From Sulfurimicrobium sp. (GTDB lineage Bacteria; Pseudomonadota; Gammaproteobacteria; Burkholderiales; Sulfuricellaceae): a stretch of 64,000 nt of DNA. The stretch is taken from contig JAUSBJ010000048.1 of assembly GCA_030652035.1 (NCBI GenBank), forward strand, positions 1 through 64,000, given 5' to 3'. The notes beneath the pieces are model-generated. The model made no database searches. It was given only the letters and a program-made list of their open reading frames with translations, and was not told the DNA's origin. Shown in pieces: positions 9,547 to 17,765 of this stretch. The translations under genes and the position numbers were made by a program. The number at the start of each line of letters is the position of its first letter. Position 1 is the stretch's first letter.

Positions 9547-10368
9547 TCAGATGCCGCGCAATAGTTCGTTGATGCCAACTTTGGAGCGGGTCTTTTCGTC
9601 GACCTTCTTGACGATTACTGCGCAGTACAGGCTGTAGCTGCCATCCTTGGAAGGCAGGTTGCCTGATACCACCACCGAGCCGGCGGGCACGCGGCCGAAG
9701 TGGATTTCGCCGGTTTCGCGGTCGTAGATCTTGGTGGACTGACCGATGTACACGCCCATGGAAATCACGCAGTTGTCTTCCACGATCACACCTTCCACTA
9801 CTTCGGAACGGGCGCCGATGAAGCAGTTGTCGCCGATGATGGTGGGGTTGGCCTGGACCGGTTCCAGCACGCCGCCGATGCCTACGCCGCCGGAGAGGTG
9901 CACGTTCTTGCCGATCTGGGCACAGGAGCCGACGGTGGCCCAGGTATCAACCATGGTGCCTTCATCGACATAGGCGCCGATGTTGACGTAGGAGGGCATC
10001 AGCACCACGTTCTTGCCGATAAAGGAACCCTTGCGCGCAGCAGCGGGCGGCACCACGCGGAAGCCGCCTTCGCGGAAATCCTTGGAGTTGTAGTCGGCGA
10101 ACTTGGAGGGCACCTTGTCGAAGTAGTTGGTGAAACCGCCCTTGATGAAGAAGTTGTCTTCAAGGCGGAAGGACAGCAGCACGGCTTTTTTCAGCCACTG
10201 ATGCGTAATCCATTGGCCATCAATTTTGGAAGCAACACGCAACTGTCCTTTGTCGAGCATGTCCAGCACGCTATCCACGGCGTCCTTGACCTTGGTTTCG
10301 ACGTTGCGCGGGGTAATATCGGCGCGGCGTTCAAAGGCTTCTTCGATGATGCTTTGCAGTTCTTGCAT
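9547..10368 (-). CDS. dapD: tetrahydrodipicolinate N-succinyltransferase
   Basis: DapD transfers succinyl from succinyl-CoA to tetrahydrodipicolinate, the committed step of the succinylase lysine pathway. The 273-aa length matches the E. coli enzyme (274 aa). The C-terminal two thirds form a left-handed beta-helix with hexapeptide repeats ([20 protein letters not shown], later [16 protein letters not shown]). The start [12 protein letters not shown] has AGGA upstream; the longer open frame runs into dapC and is not used. dapD follows dapC by 16 bases and is clearly in one operon with it. Confidence 0.97.
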   Translation of the reverse strand: MQELQSIIEEAFERRADITPRNVETKVKDAVDSVLDMLDKGQLRVASKIDGQWITHQWLKKAVLLSFRLEDNFFIKGGFTNYFDKVPSKFADYNSKDFREGGFRVVPPAAARKGSFIGKNVVLMPSYVNIGAYVDEGTMVDTWATVGSCAQIGKNVHLSGGVGIGGVLEPVQANPTIIGDNCFIGARSEVVEGVIVEDNCVISMGVYIGQSTKIYDRETGEIHFGRVPAGSVVVSGNLPSKDGSYSLYCAVIVKKVDEKTRSKVGINELLRGI

Positions 10369-10384
10369 AATTTTTCCTAAGGTT

Positions 10385-11581
10385 TTATTTGGCTTTGTTA
10401 ACGAATTCTTGAATTCTTTGTGCGGCTTCCAGACACTCCGCCAGCGGGGCGACCAGGGCGATTCGTACAAATTGTTCGCCGGGGTTGATGCCGCGGGCTT
10501 CCCGGGCGAGAAAGCTGCCCGGCAAAACCGTAACATTATAATCCCGGTACAGTCCCAGCGCGAAATCGGTATCTGAGACAGGTGTTCTGGCCCAGAGATA
10601 AAAAGCTGCATCAGGATGCATGACTGGCACGGCTTCCTGCAGGATAGGCGTTACTGCGGAAAATTTTTCCCGGTAAAGGCGGCGATTTTCAATGACGTGC
10701 GCTTCATCGCTCCAGGCCACGGCGCTGGCTGCCTGCACTGCCGGATTCATGGCGCAGCCATGATAAGTTCGGTATAGCAGAAATTTTTCGATGATGGCTG
10801 AGTCGCCGGCCACAAAGCCTGAGCGCATGCCTGGCACGTTTGAACGCTTGGACAGGCTGCTGAAAATGACCAGGCGCCGATAATCATGCCGGCCCAGTAG
10901 ATTTGCCGCTTCCAGTCCACCCAGCGGCGGGTTGGCCTCATCCGGGTAAATTTCGGAATAGCATTCGTCGGAAGCAATCACGAAGTGATAACGGTCGGAA
11001 AGCTCGAATAGATGTTTCCATGCCGCCAGATCCATGACCTTGCCGGTGGGATTGCCGGGGGAACAGACATAAATCAGTTGGGTGTGCTGCCAGATGCCTT
11101 CCGGCACCCGGTCAAACTCCATGTTATAGCCGTTCTCCGGCAGCGTATTGAGATAGTAGGGCGTGGCGCCTGCCAGGTAGGCTGCACCTTCGTAAATCTG
11201 GTAAAAGGGGTTGGGCGAAATAACCACCGGTTGCGTCCGGTTGGTATCGATTACCGCCTGTGCAAAGGCAAACAGGGCCTCGCGGCTGCCGTTGACAGGC
11301 AGGATCTGCCTGGCGATATCCGGCGCTGGCACCTTGTAACGGCGAGCAATCCAGTCGGCAATGGACTGGCGCAACGCATCGCTGCCCTGGGTTGTGGGAT
11401 AATTCGCCAACCCGGCCAGATTATCTGTCAACGCCTGCGTGATGAAAGCGGGTGTGGCGTGCTTGGGTTCCCCGATGGAAAGATTGACTGGCGCATATTT
11501 CGCGTTTGGGGTCGTTCCATGAAACAGCTCACGCAGCTTCTGAAAAGGGTAGGAGTGCAGGTGATTTAGATTAGGATTCAC
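10385..11581 (-). CDS. dapC: N-succinyldiaminopimelate aminotransferase
   Basis: This 398-aa fold-type I PLP aminotransferase converts N-succinyl-2-amino-6-ketopimelate to N-succinyl-LL-DAP, using glutamate. The PLP lysine is seen in [16 protein letters not shown], the substrate arginine region in [11 protein letters not shown], and the N-terminal [14 protein letters not shown] is characteristic of the betaproteobacterial DapC group. It is the first gene of the dapC-dapD operon, divergent from an EamA transporter. The other succinylase-pathway hydrolase, dapE, lies 8 kb further along on the same strand. Start at 11581 fits the family N-terminus [16 protein letters not shown]. Confidence 0.93.
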   Translation of the reverse strand: MNPNLNHLHSYPFQKLRELFHGTTPNAKYAPVNLSIGEPKHATPAFITQALTDNLAGLANYPTTQGSDALRQSIADWIARRYKVPAPDIARQILPVNGSREALFAFAQAVIDTNRTQPVVISPNPFYQIYEGAAYLAGATPYYLNTLPENGYNMEFDRVPEGIWQHTQLIYVCSPGNPTGKVMDLAAWKHLFELSDRYHFVIASDECYSEIYPDEANPPLGGLEAANLLGRHDYRRLVIFSSLSKRSNVPGMRSGFVAGDSAIIEKFLLYRTYHGCAMNPAVQAASAVAWSDEAHVIENRRLYREKFSAVTPILQEAVPVMHPDAAFYLWARTPVSDTDFALGLYRDYNVTVLPGSFLAREARGINPGEQFVRIALVAPLAECLEAAQRIQEFVNKAK

Positions 11582-11678
11582 TTGATTTCTTATATTTAAT
11601 ATTTTGATTTTGAAAGAATGTGTCGAAATAAACGCATTCCTTCAAAAGCGTAAACTGGAAATTATAGAAGTGTTGAGC

Positions 11679-12578
11679 ATGGTTTCAAAACAGAAATTTT
11701 TTGCCGTCTCCGGATTGCTCTCTGGCGCGGTGGTTTGGGGGCTGATCTGGTATCCCTACCGTCTGCTCGCCGAAGCCGGGATTTCGGGTGCGCTGTCCAG
11801 CCTCTTGACCTACATTATCGCCTTGGCACTGGGCCTGATATTCTTTCATGGCGCCTTCGGCCAACTGCGCCGATCAGGATGGCTACCCATCCTGATCGGC
11901 ATCAGCGCTGGCTGGACCAACCTTGCCTACGTGCTGGCCGTGATCGACGGCGAAATCATGCGAGTACTGCTGCTGTTTTATCTCTCGCCTTTCTGGACCG
12001 TGATCCTTGCCCATCTGCTATTGCGAGAAAAAACCATACTGGCGGGTTACGGCGTCATGGTTCTTTCCTTGACGGGTGCGGTGGTGATGCTGTGGCGCCC
12101 GGAATTCGGCATGCCACTGCCGCAGAACCGTGCCGAGTGGCTGGGCCTCTCAGCCGGACTGATGTTCGCGCTTTCCAACGTACTGGCGCGCAAGGCGCAT
12201 CACCTGGATGTCCAGACCAAGTCGGTGAGTATCTGGGTAGGGGTGGCACTGCTCTCGCTGCTGCCGATTCTGTGGGCGCCAGCCGTCGCCGGCCCTGTCA
12301 TGACCCTGCCATTGAATGGATGGCTGTGGCTACTGGTGATCGGCGTAGCAATTTTCTGTATTACCCTGACGGTGCAATATGGGCTTTCCCACACTCCCGC
12401 CAACCAGGCCATCGTGATTTTCCTGTTTGAACTGGTGGTGGCTGCGATTTCATCCTATTTCCTCGCCGGAGAGGCGATGACGGTTCAGGAATGGCTGGGT
12501 GGCGCAATGATTATTGCAGCCAGCCTTTTTTCTGGAAAACTAGAGAAACAGCATGAGGTTGTAAATGAAAGTAACTGA
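11679..12578 (+). CDS. EamA/DMT-family transporter
   Basis: This ~299-aa inner-membrane protein has about ten hydrophobic helices in two EamA halves (for example GLLSGAVVWGLIWYPYRLL near the N-terminus and WLWLLVIGVAIFCITLTVQYG in the second half), the layout of drug/metabolite exporters. The ATG at 11679 (MVSKQKFFAVSG) is preferred because the open frame upstream begins with a TTG and adds a hydrophilic extension. Substrate is unknown. Its end overlaps the following VOC gene by 14 bases, so the two are probably one unit. A soft ribosome site makes the start uncertain. Confidence 0.85.
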   Translation: MVSKQKFFAVSGLLSGAVVWGLIWYPYRLLAEAGISGALSSLLTYIIALALGLIFFHGAFGQLRRSGWLPILIGISAGWTNLAYVLAVIDGEIMRVLLLFYLSPFWTVILAHLLLREKTILAGYGVMVLSLTGAVVMLWRPEFGMPLPQNRAEWLGLSAGLMFALSNVLARKAHHLDVQTKSVSIWVGVALLSLLPILWAPAVAGPVMTLPLNGWLWLLVIGVAIFCITLTVQYGLSHTPANQAIVIFLFELVVAAISSYFLAGEAMTVQEWLGGAMIIAASLFSGKLEKQHEVVNESN

Positions 12579-12930
12579 ATTATTACACTCATCGATTATT
12601 GTTTCGGATCTATCCGCGTCACGTAAGTTTTACGAAGGCGTGCTGGAACTGGCACCCAGCACAAAACGCCCGGAGATGTCCTTCGACGGCGTGTGGTACG
12701 AAATCGGGGCGCAGCAGATCCATCTACTGCTGTTGCCCAATCCCGACCCGGTCGCGGGCCGGCCCGAACATGGCGGGCGCGACCGCCACATCGCCCTGGG
12801 CGTGGACGACCTGGAAGCGCTGAAACTCAGCCTGGACCAGGCCGGGATACCCTACACCATGAGCCGTTCCGGCCGTCCCGCCCTGTTTTGCCGTGATCCG
12901 GACGGCAACGCGCTGGAACTGGTCGGCTGA
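12565..12930 (+). CDS. VOC-family (glyoxalase/dioxygenase-fold) protein
   Basis: This 121-aa protein has a single vicinal-oxygen-chelate fold: LLHSSIIVSDLSASRKFYE at the N-terminus, a middle HLLLLPNPDPV and RHIALGVDDLEALKL, and a C-terminal CRDPDGNALELVG. His8, His52/His76 and Glu118 are candidate metal ligands. The size and pattern match small VOC proteins variously annotated as glyoxalase-like or fosfomycin/bleomycin resistance-like. No specific substrate can be assigned. Its start lies inside the end of the EamA transporter gene, implying translational coupling and perhaps a shared job such as detoxification with export. Confidence 0.82.
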   Translation: MKVTELLHSSIIVSDLSASRKFYEGVLELAPSTKRPEMSFDGVWYEIGAQQIHLLLLPNPDPVAGRPEHGGRDRHIALGVDDLEALKLSLDQAGIPYTMSRSGRPALFCRDPDGNALELVG

Positions 12931-12934
12931 TGCT

Positions 12935-13975
12935 TTACCCAGGGCTTCCCGGCCCTGGCTGATCCGTAATGAAACACGGGTCCTCGAACAATGACCGGAT
13001 GACGACCTTGCGTATGTCCGGACGGTCGGGGGTGACATAAAGCACAGGCGTGATCATTTCCTCGAAGATGCCTCGCAGGCTGCGAGCGCCCACCTTATAT
13101 TCGAAAGCCAGATCGGCAATCTGCTCGAATACACGGCGCTCGATGCTCAGCTCAACGCCTTCGTTTTTCAGGATTTCCCGGAACTGGTTGTAGATTGAAT
13201 TTCTGGGCTCCACCATGATTTTCAGCAACATGTCCTTGGACAGGTCCTTGAAAGTGGCAATCACCGGCAAGCGCCCGGCGAATTCCGGGATCAGCCCGAA
13301 CTCGAACAGGTCTGTGGGTTTCACCCGCGAATTCAACCGGTCCAGCACTTTCTGGTTGTCCGCATCGCCAAGGGAAATGAAGCCGAAGGCATGGGTGTTG
13401 GCGGTGATGGTGTCCAGCCCGACGAACGCCCCGGCGCAGATGAACAGAATATTGGTGGTGTCGATGCTCTGGGCGCCCCCCAGCCTGACCGGCGCACCCT
13501 CCATGATTTTCAGCAGGGCATGTTGCACCCGTTCTCCAGAAGTGGCGCGCTGGCTGTCTGTGGACTTCAATTTGTCTATTTCGTCAATAAAGACAATGCC
13601 TTGCTGGGCCTTGTTCATGTCCCCGCCGGCGCGGTCCAGAAGCCGCAGCAGGACTGCCTCGATTTCCTCGTTGACGTATTTCGATTGCGCCAGGGAAGTA
13701 GCGTTCGCGGTGACGAAAGGCACGCCAAGGGCGCGCGAGAGGGTTTCGCACAGCAAGGTCTTTCCGGTGCCGGTCGGGCCGATCAGGAGGACATTGCTCT
13801 TGGCGATCTCGACCGAGTTCTGACGCGCTCTTCCCAGCTTCCGGTAATGCGCATAGACCACCACGGCCAATATCTTCTTGGCCTCGTCCTGACCGATGAC
13901 GTACTGGTCAAAGTAGCTCACGATTGCGCTGGGTGTCAGTTTTTTTCCCGGCATGCGGCTGTTCGGTGCTTCCAT
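12935..13975 (-). CDS. ClpX-like AAA+ ATPase lacking the zinc-binding domain
   Basis: This 346-aa protein aligns over its length with the ATPase core of ClpX. Walker A GPTGTGKT (~residues 65-72), Walker B FIDEID, the arginine-finger segment GLIPEFAGRLP and the sensor 2 segment VGARSLRG are intact, so ATP hydrolysis is expected. The N-terminal C4 zinc domain of ClpX is absent. Three substrate/partner elements differ: the pore loop GYVG is KYVN, the RKH-loop segment is deleted, and the ClpP-docking IGF loop reads AFGF. It is probably a paralogue, not the housekeeping clpX, which would normally sit beside clpP and lon. The start is the MEAPNSRMPGKK methionine; upstream residues lack family match. 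It converges on the VOC gene with 4 bases between stops. Confidence 0.85.
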   Translation of the reverse strand: MEAPNSRMPGKKLTPSAIVSYFDQYVIGQDEAKKILAVVVYAHYRKLGRARQNSVEIAKSNVLLIGPTGTGKTLLCETLSRALGVPFVTANATSLAQSKYVNEEIEAVLLRLLDRAGGDMNKAQQGIVFIDEIDKLKSTDSQRATSGERVQHALLKIMEGAPVRLGGAQSIDTTNILFICAGAFVGLDTITANTHAFGFISLGDADNQKVLDRLNSRVKPTDLFEFGLIPEFAGRLPVIATFKDLSKDMLLKIMVEPRNSIYNQFREILKNEGVELSIERRVFEQIADLAFEYKVGARSLRGIFEEMITPVLYVTPDRPDIRKVVIRSLFEDPCFITDQPGPGSPG

Positions 13976-14110
13976 CTGAGTCGTTCCGGATTTGCAATAG
14001 GTAAGGCGATTATGCGTTGCGGATGCCACGTGGACAAGCCCGGATTTCCACAAGAAACAGCCGCATCGGACGCTTAGGGAATGTCATGTTGTGGCCTATA
14101 CTATGCGCCC

Positions 14111-15016
14111 ATGAATAATCTGATCCTCCTCGCCACCTGTTTTATTGCCGGCATATTGCTGCGTCGTGCCGGACGCATGCCGGAGCACGCGCCTGCCACG
14201 CTCAACAGCTTCATCATCCACGTTTCCCTCCCTGCGCTGACGCTGCTCTATCTCCATGACATCAAGTTTTCCGCGGACGTAGGCTTGATCGTGGCCATGG
14301 CATGGATACATTTCGCCCTGGCGGCCGGCTTCTTCTGGGGCGTGGGCAAATGGCTGGCGCTTCCGCGTCCCACCGTGGGCGCACTGATGCTGACCGGCGG
14401 ACTCGGCAATACTTCTTTCTTCGGTCTGCCGATGATCGAGGCCTATTATGGCAAGGAAGCCATCGTCACCGGCCTGATCGCCGACCAGCTGGGCTCATTC
14501 CTGGTGCTCTCCATACTCGGCATTACTGTCGCGGGGCTGTATTCGTCCGGTGCACCCAGCGCCCGCACTATCCTGCGGCGCATCGTGCTGTTTCCACCCT
14601 TCATTGCCATGGCGCTTGCCCTGGTGCTGATTCCAGTGACTTATCCCGAATGGTTCACGCTGCTGCTGAAGCGCCTGGGCGACACGCTTGCGCCGCTGGC
14701 CCTGCTGTCGGTGGGCTTGCAGTTGCGGCTGGGACACATCGCCGGCAATGTCCGCAACCTTTCCATCGGTCTGCTGTTCAAACTCTTGCTTGCGCCGCTG
14801 GCGATCTTCCTGTTGTACGTGCCCTTGCTGGGCGCAAGCGGCCAGCACATCCAGGTCACACTGTTCGAAGCCGCCATGCCGCCGATGATTACCGCCGCCA
14901 TCGTGGCCGCCGAGCATGACCTCGATCCAGAACTGGCGAACCTGATGGTCGCGGTGGGGCTGGTATTGTCGTTCTTTACCCTGACAGGATGGTGGTGGGT
15001 GATGCGGGGGGTTTAG
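14111..15016 (+). CDS. AEC (auxin efflux carrier)-family transporter
   Basis: This 301-aa inner-membrane protein has about ten transmembrane helices arranged as two inverted five-helix repeats. Family marks include FIIHVSLPALTLLYLH, GGLGNTSFFGLPMIEAYYG and MPPMITAAIVAAEHDLDPELAN. Bacterial AEC members export or import malate and other small organic acids, but the substrate cannot be read from sequence. MNNLILLATC at 14111 matches the usual family start; an ATG at 14081 with an abutting AGGGA would add ten residues. It is divergent from the ClpX-like gene and converges on a c-di-GMP gene. Confidence 0.87.
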   Translation: MNNLILLATCFIAGILLRRAGRMPEHAPATLNSFIIHVSLPALTLLYLHDIKFSADVGLIVAMAWIHFALAAGFFWGVGKWLALPRPTVGALMLTGGLGNTSFFGLPMIEAYYGKEAIVTGLIADQLGSFLVLSILGITVAGLYSSGAPSARTILRRIVLFPPFIAMALALVLIPVTYPEWFTLLLKRLGDTLAPLALLSVGLQLRLGHIAGNVRNLSIGLLFKLLLAPLAIFLLYVPLLGASGQHIQVTLFEAAMPPMITAAIVAAEHDLDPELANLMVAVGLVLSFFTLTGWWWVMRGV

Positions 15017-15025
15017 AGACAATAT

Positions 15026-16873
15026 TTACATCTCTCCTGCAAAACGGTAGGCATTCTTGCCGGCTTTCTTGACCGCATACATGGCATCGTCGGCCTGGCT
15101 CAGCAGTTCCTCGGCATTCTTGCCATGCTGGGGGTAAAGCACAATGCCGAGCGATGCGCCGATGCGGCATTGGTGGCCAAGCAGGTGGTAGGGGGCGGAC
15201 AGGGTGGCGAGGATTTTCTCCGCGACCTGGGCAGCGTCTTCCGGGCCGTGAATGGCGCGTAAAATAATGGTGAATTCATCGCCGCCCATGCGGGCCACGG
15301 TGTCCGATTCGCGCACGCATTCCAGCAGGTGTTCGGACACCGCCTTGAGCAGCGCATCGCCGGTATCGTGGCCAAAAGTGTCATTGACCGCCTTGAAGCC
15401 ATCGAGATCGACGAACATCAGCGCGAATAGCCCCTGGCTGCGTTTGCTCTGGGTGATGGCCTGGCCGAGGCGGTCGAAAAACAGGGCGCGGTTGGGCAGG
15501 GAGGTCAGGGCGTCGTAGTGCGCCATGGATTCTAGCTTTTCTTCCAGCAGCTTGCGCTCGTTGATATCCTGCACGATGGCGATGATGGCGCGGATATAGC
15601 CCGCATCGTCTTTTACCGGCGTCATCGAGAGATGGCCCCAGAATACCCTGCCGCCGTTGCGCACAAAGCGCCGGTCGCTCTCGTAATGAGAAAGTTCGCC
15701 GCTGGCGAGGGCGACGAAGAGTTGCCGGTTCTCCGCAATATCATCGTCGTGGGAAATATCGGCGTGATTGAGCGAGGCGGTTTCTTCTCGGGTGTATCCA
15801 AGCATCGAGAGCCAGAAATCATTGACCTTGATGAAACGCCCCCACAGGTCAAGCAGCGCGATGCCGCCCCCGGCGTTGTCGAATATGGCTTCCAGTTCCG
15901 CGTTGCCGAGCGCGACTTCTTCCTCCAGGCGTTTGCGTGCGGTAATGTCGTTGGATATGGCAACAAACTTTTCCGGATGCCCATCACGGCCCGGCACGGG
16001 GTAAATGTTCATCCACAGAGTGATGGATGTGCCGTCCTTGTGGCGATTGATGATCTCCCCGCGCCAGGCCTGCCCCTTGAGCAGGGTGGTCCACATGGTT
16101 TCATAAAAGACGCTGTCATGAAATCCGCTTTTGAGCAGCGACGGCTTGTTGCCGATGACTTCTTCGGGCGTATAACCCAGGCTTGCGGTGAAAGCCGGAT
16201 TGACGTGTTCTATCCGGCCACTCCGGTCAGTGACGAGTAGTGCCTCTCCCGATGAAGCGATGGCTGCGCTTTGCCAGGCGAGCTGTTTCCGCAGATCGTG
16301 GCTCTGGTGCAACCACTGATCCGCAAGGTGGCTGACCAAGAGCGCGACGATCATGGTTGGGAGGGCGGTCAGATTGAACTGCAGCAGGTCAAACCCGGGA
16401 AACGCTCCTAATACGGCGACCAGCAGATTGGGAAAGAGCAGCAGCATCAGGTTGCCAGCCAGTCTGACGCGCCAGCCGAAAACAAAAGCCAGCAGGGGAG
16501 GCACAAGGAACCAGAAAAGAAAACCGGCGGTACCTTGGGATGTCCCATCCGCCAGTTGTGTCAGGATGAACAGGTATACCCCCTGCATTGCCATCAGCAG
16601 CGTATACAGCAGCCAGGGAAGGGCGCGGGGGGACAAGCCGACGAGCATGGCAATGGGGTAGATGGACAGCAAGACACCCATCAAAAGGTGCCAGCCCAAG
16701 GTGGCTGGCGCCTGCGCCGGGGAGACGCTCCACGCCCAGGCCCATAATCCCCAAAGCAGGAACACGGCGGCGAATCCCAGCGCAATCGTGAAACCGCGCA
16801 AGTCCTCGAATTTGGCGCAACTGTATTCGTCCCGCGCCATGGCAAACCGTTTGCTGCGAATCAGGGCGCGCAT
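15026..16873 (-). CDS. membrane-bound diguanylate cyclase (6-TM sensor, PAS-PAS-GGDEF)
   Basis: This ~615-aa protein starts at MRALIRSKRFAMARDEY. Residues ~30-200 form a membrane sensor of about six helices (FTIALGFAAVFLLWGLWAWA and onwards, MASE-like in layout). PAS 1 (~215-330, SGEALLVTDRSGRIEHVNPAF), PAS 2 (~340-455, FDNAGGGIALLDLWGRFIKV) and a GGDEF domain follow. The GGDEF domain has VARMGGDEF near residue 529 and an intact RESD I-site before it, so it should make c-di-GMP with product inhibition. The frame stays open upstream but that stretch is the shadow of the tPilZ gene, whose stop lies 11 bases before this start. An alternative ATG is at 16840. Confidence 0.87.
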   Translation of the reverse strand: MRALIRSKRFAMARDEYSCAKFEDLRGFTIALGFAAVFLLWGLWAWAWSVSPAQAPATLGWHLLMGVLLSIYPIAMLVGLSPRALPWLLYTLLMAMQGVYLFILTQLADGTSQGTAGFLFWFLVPPLLAFVFGWRVRLAGNLMLLLFPNLLVAVLGAFPGFDLLQFNLTALPTMIVALLVSHLADQWLHQSHDLRKQLAWQSAAIASSGEALLVTDRSGRIEHVNPAFTASLGYTPEEVIGNKPSLLKSGFHDSVFYETMWTTLLKGQAWRGEIINRHKDGTSITLWMNIYPVPGRDGHPEKFVAISNDITARKRLEEEVALGNAELEAIFDNAGGGIALLDLWGRFIKVNDFWLSMLGYTREETASLNHADISHDDDIAENRQLFVALASGELSHYESDRRFVRNGGRVFWGHLSMTPVKDDAGYIRAIIAIVQDINERKLLEEKLESMAHYDALTSLPNRALFFDRLGQAITQSKRSQGLFALMFVDLDGFKAVNDTFGHDTGDALLKAVSEHLLECVRESDTVARMGGDEFTIILRAIHGPEDAAQVAEKILATLSAPYHLLGHQCRIGASLGIVLYPQHGKNAEELLSQADDAMYAVKKAGKNAYRFAGEM

Positions 16874-16884
16874 GGCAAGAATAT

Positions 16885-17448
16885 TCAGCTTTCGCCGGGT
16901 TGCCAGGAATGGCTTTGCTGGATACTGCGGCGATGGTAGCGGAACAGGGTACGCTCCATCCACTCTTCCAATTCCTGATTCAGGTGGGTGAAATCGGCCC
17001 GCACCCGGGTAGCGGTTTCCAGATGCTCCACGGAAGATACTGTGGCGGGGAGAAGCAGAGCCTGGGGCAGAATCGGGCAGAGATGCAGGGAAACCAGAAT
17101 CAACTGGGCGGGTTCCGGGGCGGCCGCCCCCATCCATTCCACCGTATTGGCACGCAGAATGACGGGATGCGGGGGTGGCAGTTCGGTCTGCTGGCGCGCA
17201 AGTTGCATAATCAGGTTGAGCACCAGATCCAGTTTGGCTTCCAGCCTTTCCATGGATTTTCCGGAGGATGAAATATCCCTGTCCGCCTCTATCACGGGTG
17301 TCTCGATCATTGCCAGAGCTCGCAGCAGAGTCACCGCTTCGTGCTGCCATTGCATTGTTTGCACAGACTGAAGGGGGTTGAGCGCCTTCCAACTCAGCGG
17401 CAACTCCGCTGCGAAGAAAATACCCTGTGGTTCAGTTTGATTCGTCAT
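16885..17448 (-). CDS. atypical tPilZ c-di-GMP-binding protein
   Basis: This 187-aa protein starts at MTNQTEPQGIFFAAELPLSWK. The middle (MERLEAKLDLVLNLIMQLAR, ~residues 66-85) has the heptad pattern of a coiled-coil helix, followed by a beta-rich stretch (ILRANTVEWMGAAAPEPAQLI) and a C-terminal helix EELEEWMERTLFRYHRR-like. That order matches the tetrameric PilZ (tPilZ) family described from Xanthomonas, where heptad helices tetramerise and the classical RxxxR/DxSxxG motifs are lost. It is directly upstream of a membrane diguanylate cyclase (11-base gap), suggesting a receptor-enzyme pair. The family call is from pattern memory, so moderately sure. Confidence 0.65.
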   Translation of the reverse strand: MTNQTEPQGIFFAAELPLSWKALNPLQSVQTMQWQHEAVTLLRALAMIETPVIEADRDISSSGKSMERLEAKLDLVLNLIMQLARQQTELPPPHPVILRANTVEWMGAAAPEPAQLILVSLHLCPILPQALLLPATVSSVEHLETATRVRADFTHLNQELEEWMERTLFRYHRRSIQQSHSWQPGES

Positions 17449-17655
17449 GGCAGGCGTGTAAGGGCTCGTAAATGAATTACTTGAATTTACGCCAGGTCTG
17501 TTTGGGCGCAGGCCAAGGCGCAGGACGTGCAGTTGTGTCATTCACAACAAGCGGCTTGCAACCGCTTGGGGCATTCCCGCCGTGAGCGGCAGCAAAGCTG
17601 CTCGCACCGACGAGACAACGCCGGGATGCACCAAAAACAAACCCGGCCCGAAGGG

Positions 17656-17753
17656 TTGCAGTGTATTCGGGTGCCTGCTGCGTTGCAAATCTTGCGAATG
17701 GAATAACCATTCGCGGCGCTTCGTGCCTTGCATTCATCCCGAATATACTACAA
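17656..17753. repeat. structured intergenic inverted repeat (REP/MITE-like)
   Basis: The 317-base gap between the tPilZ gene and the FGGY kinase (17449-17765) holds no convincing gene. It contains an outer inverted repeat: TTGCAGTGTATTCGGG (17656-17671) pairs with CCCGAATATACTACAA (17738-17753) with two imperfect positions. Between them is a perfect hairpin GCGAATGG (17694-17701), loop AATAA, CCATTCGC (17707-17714). The layout suggests a dispersed non-coding repeat. No second copy was found in this window. I see nothing else between 17449 and 17655 except a moderately GC-rich stretch. Confidence 0.5.
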
Positions 17754-17765
17754 CGCAAGTCCAGG

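Noticed and set aside
12565..12930. Fosfomycin resistance protein FosA
   Set aside because: The VOC fold is clear but the specific glutathione-transferase signature residues cannot be confirmed; a general VOC call is safer.
16874..17392. Upstream extension of the membrane PAS-PAS-GGDEF protein to 788 aa
   Set aside because: The extra residues are a Gly/Ser/Pro-rich shadow of the tPilZ gene in another frame; the membrane sensor begins after 16873.
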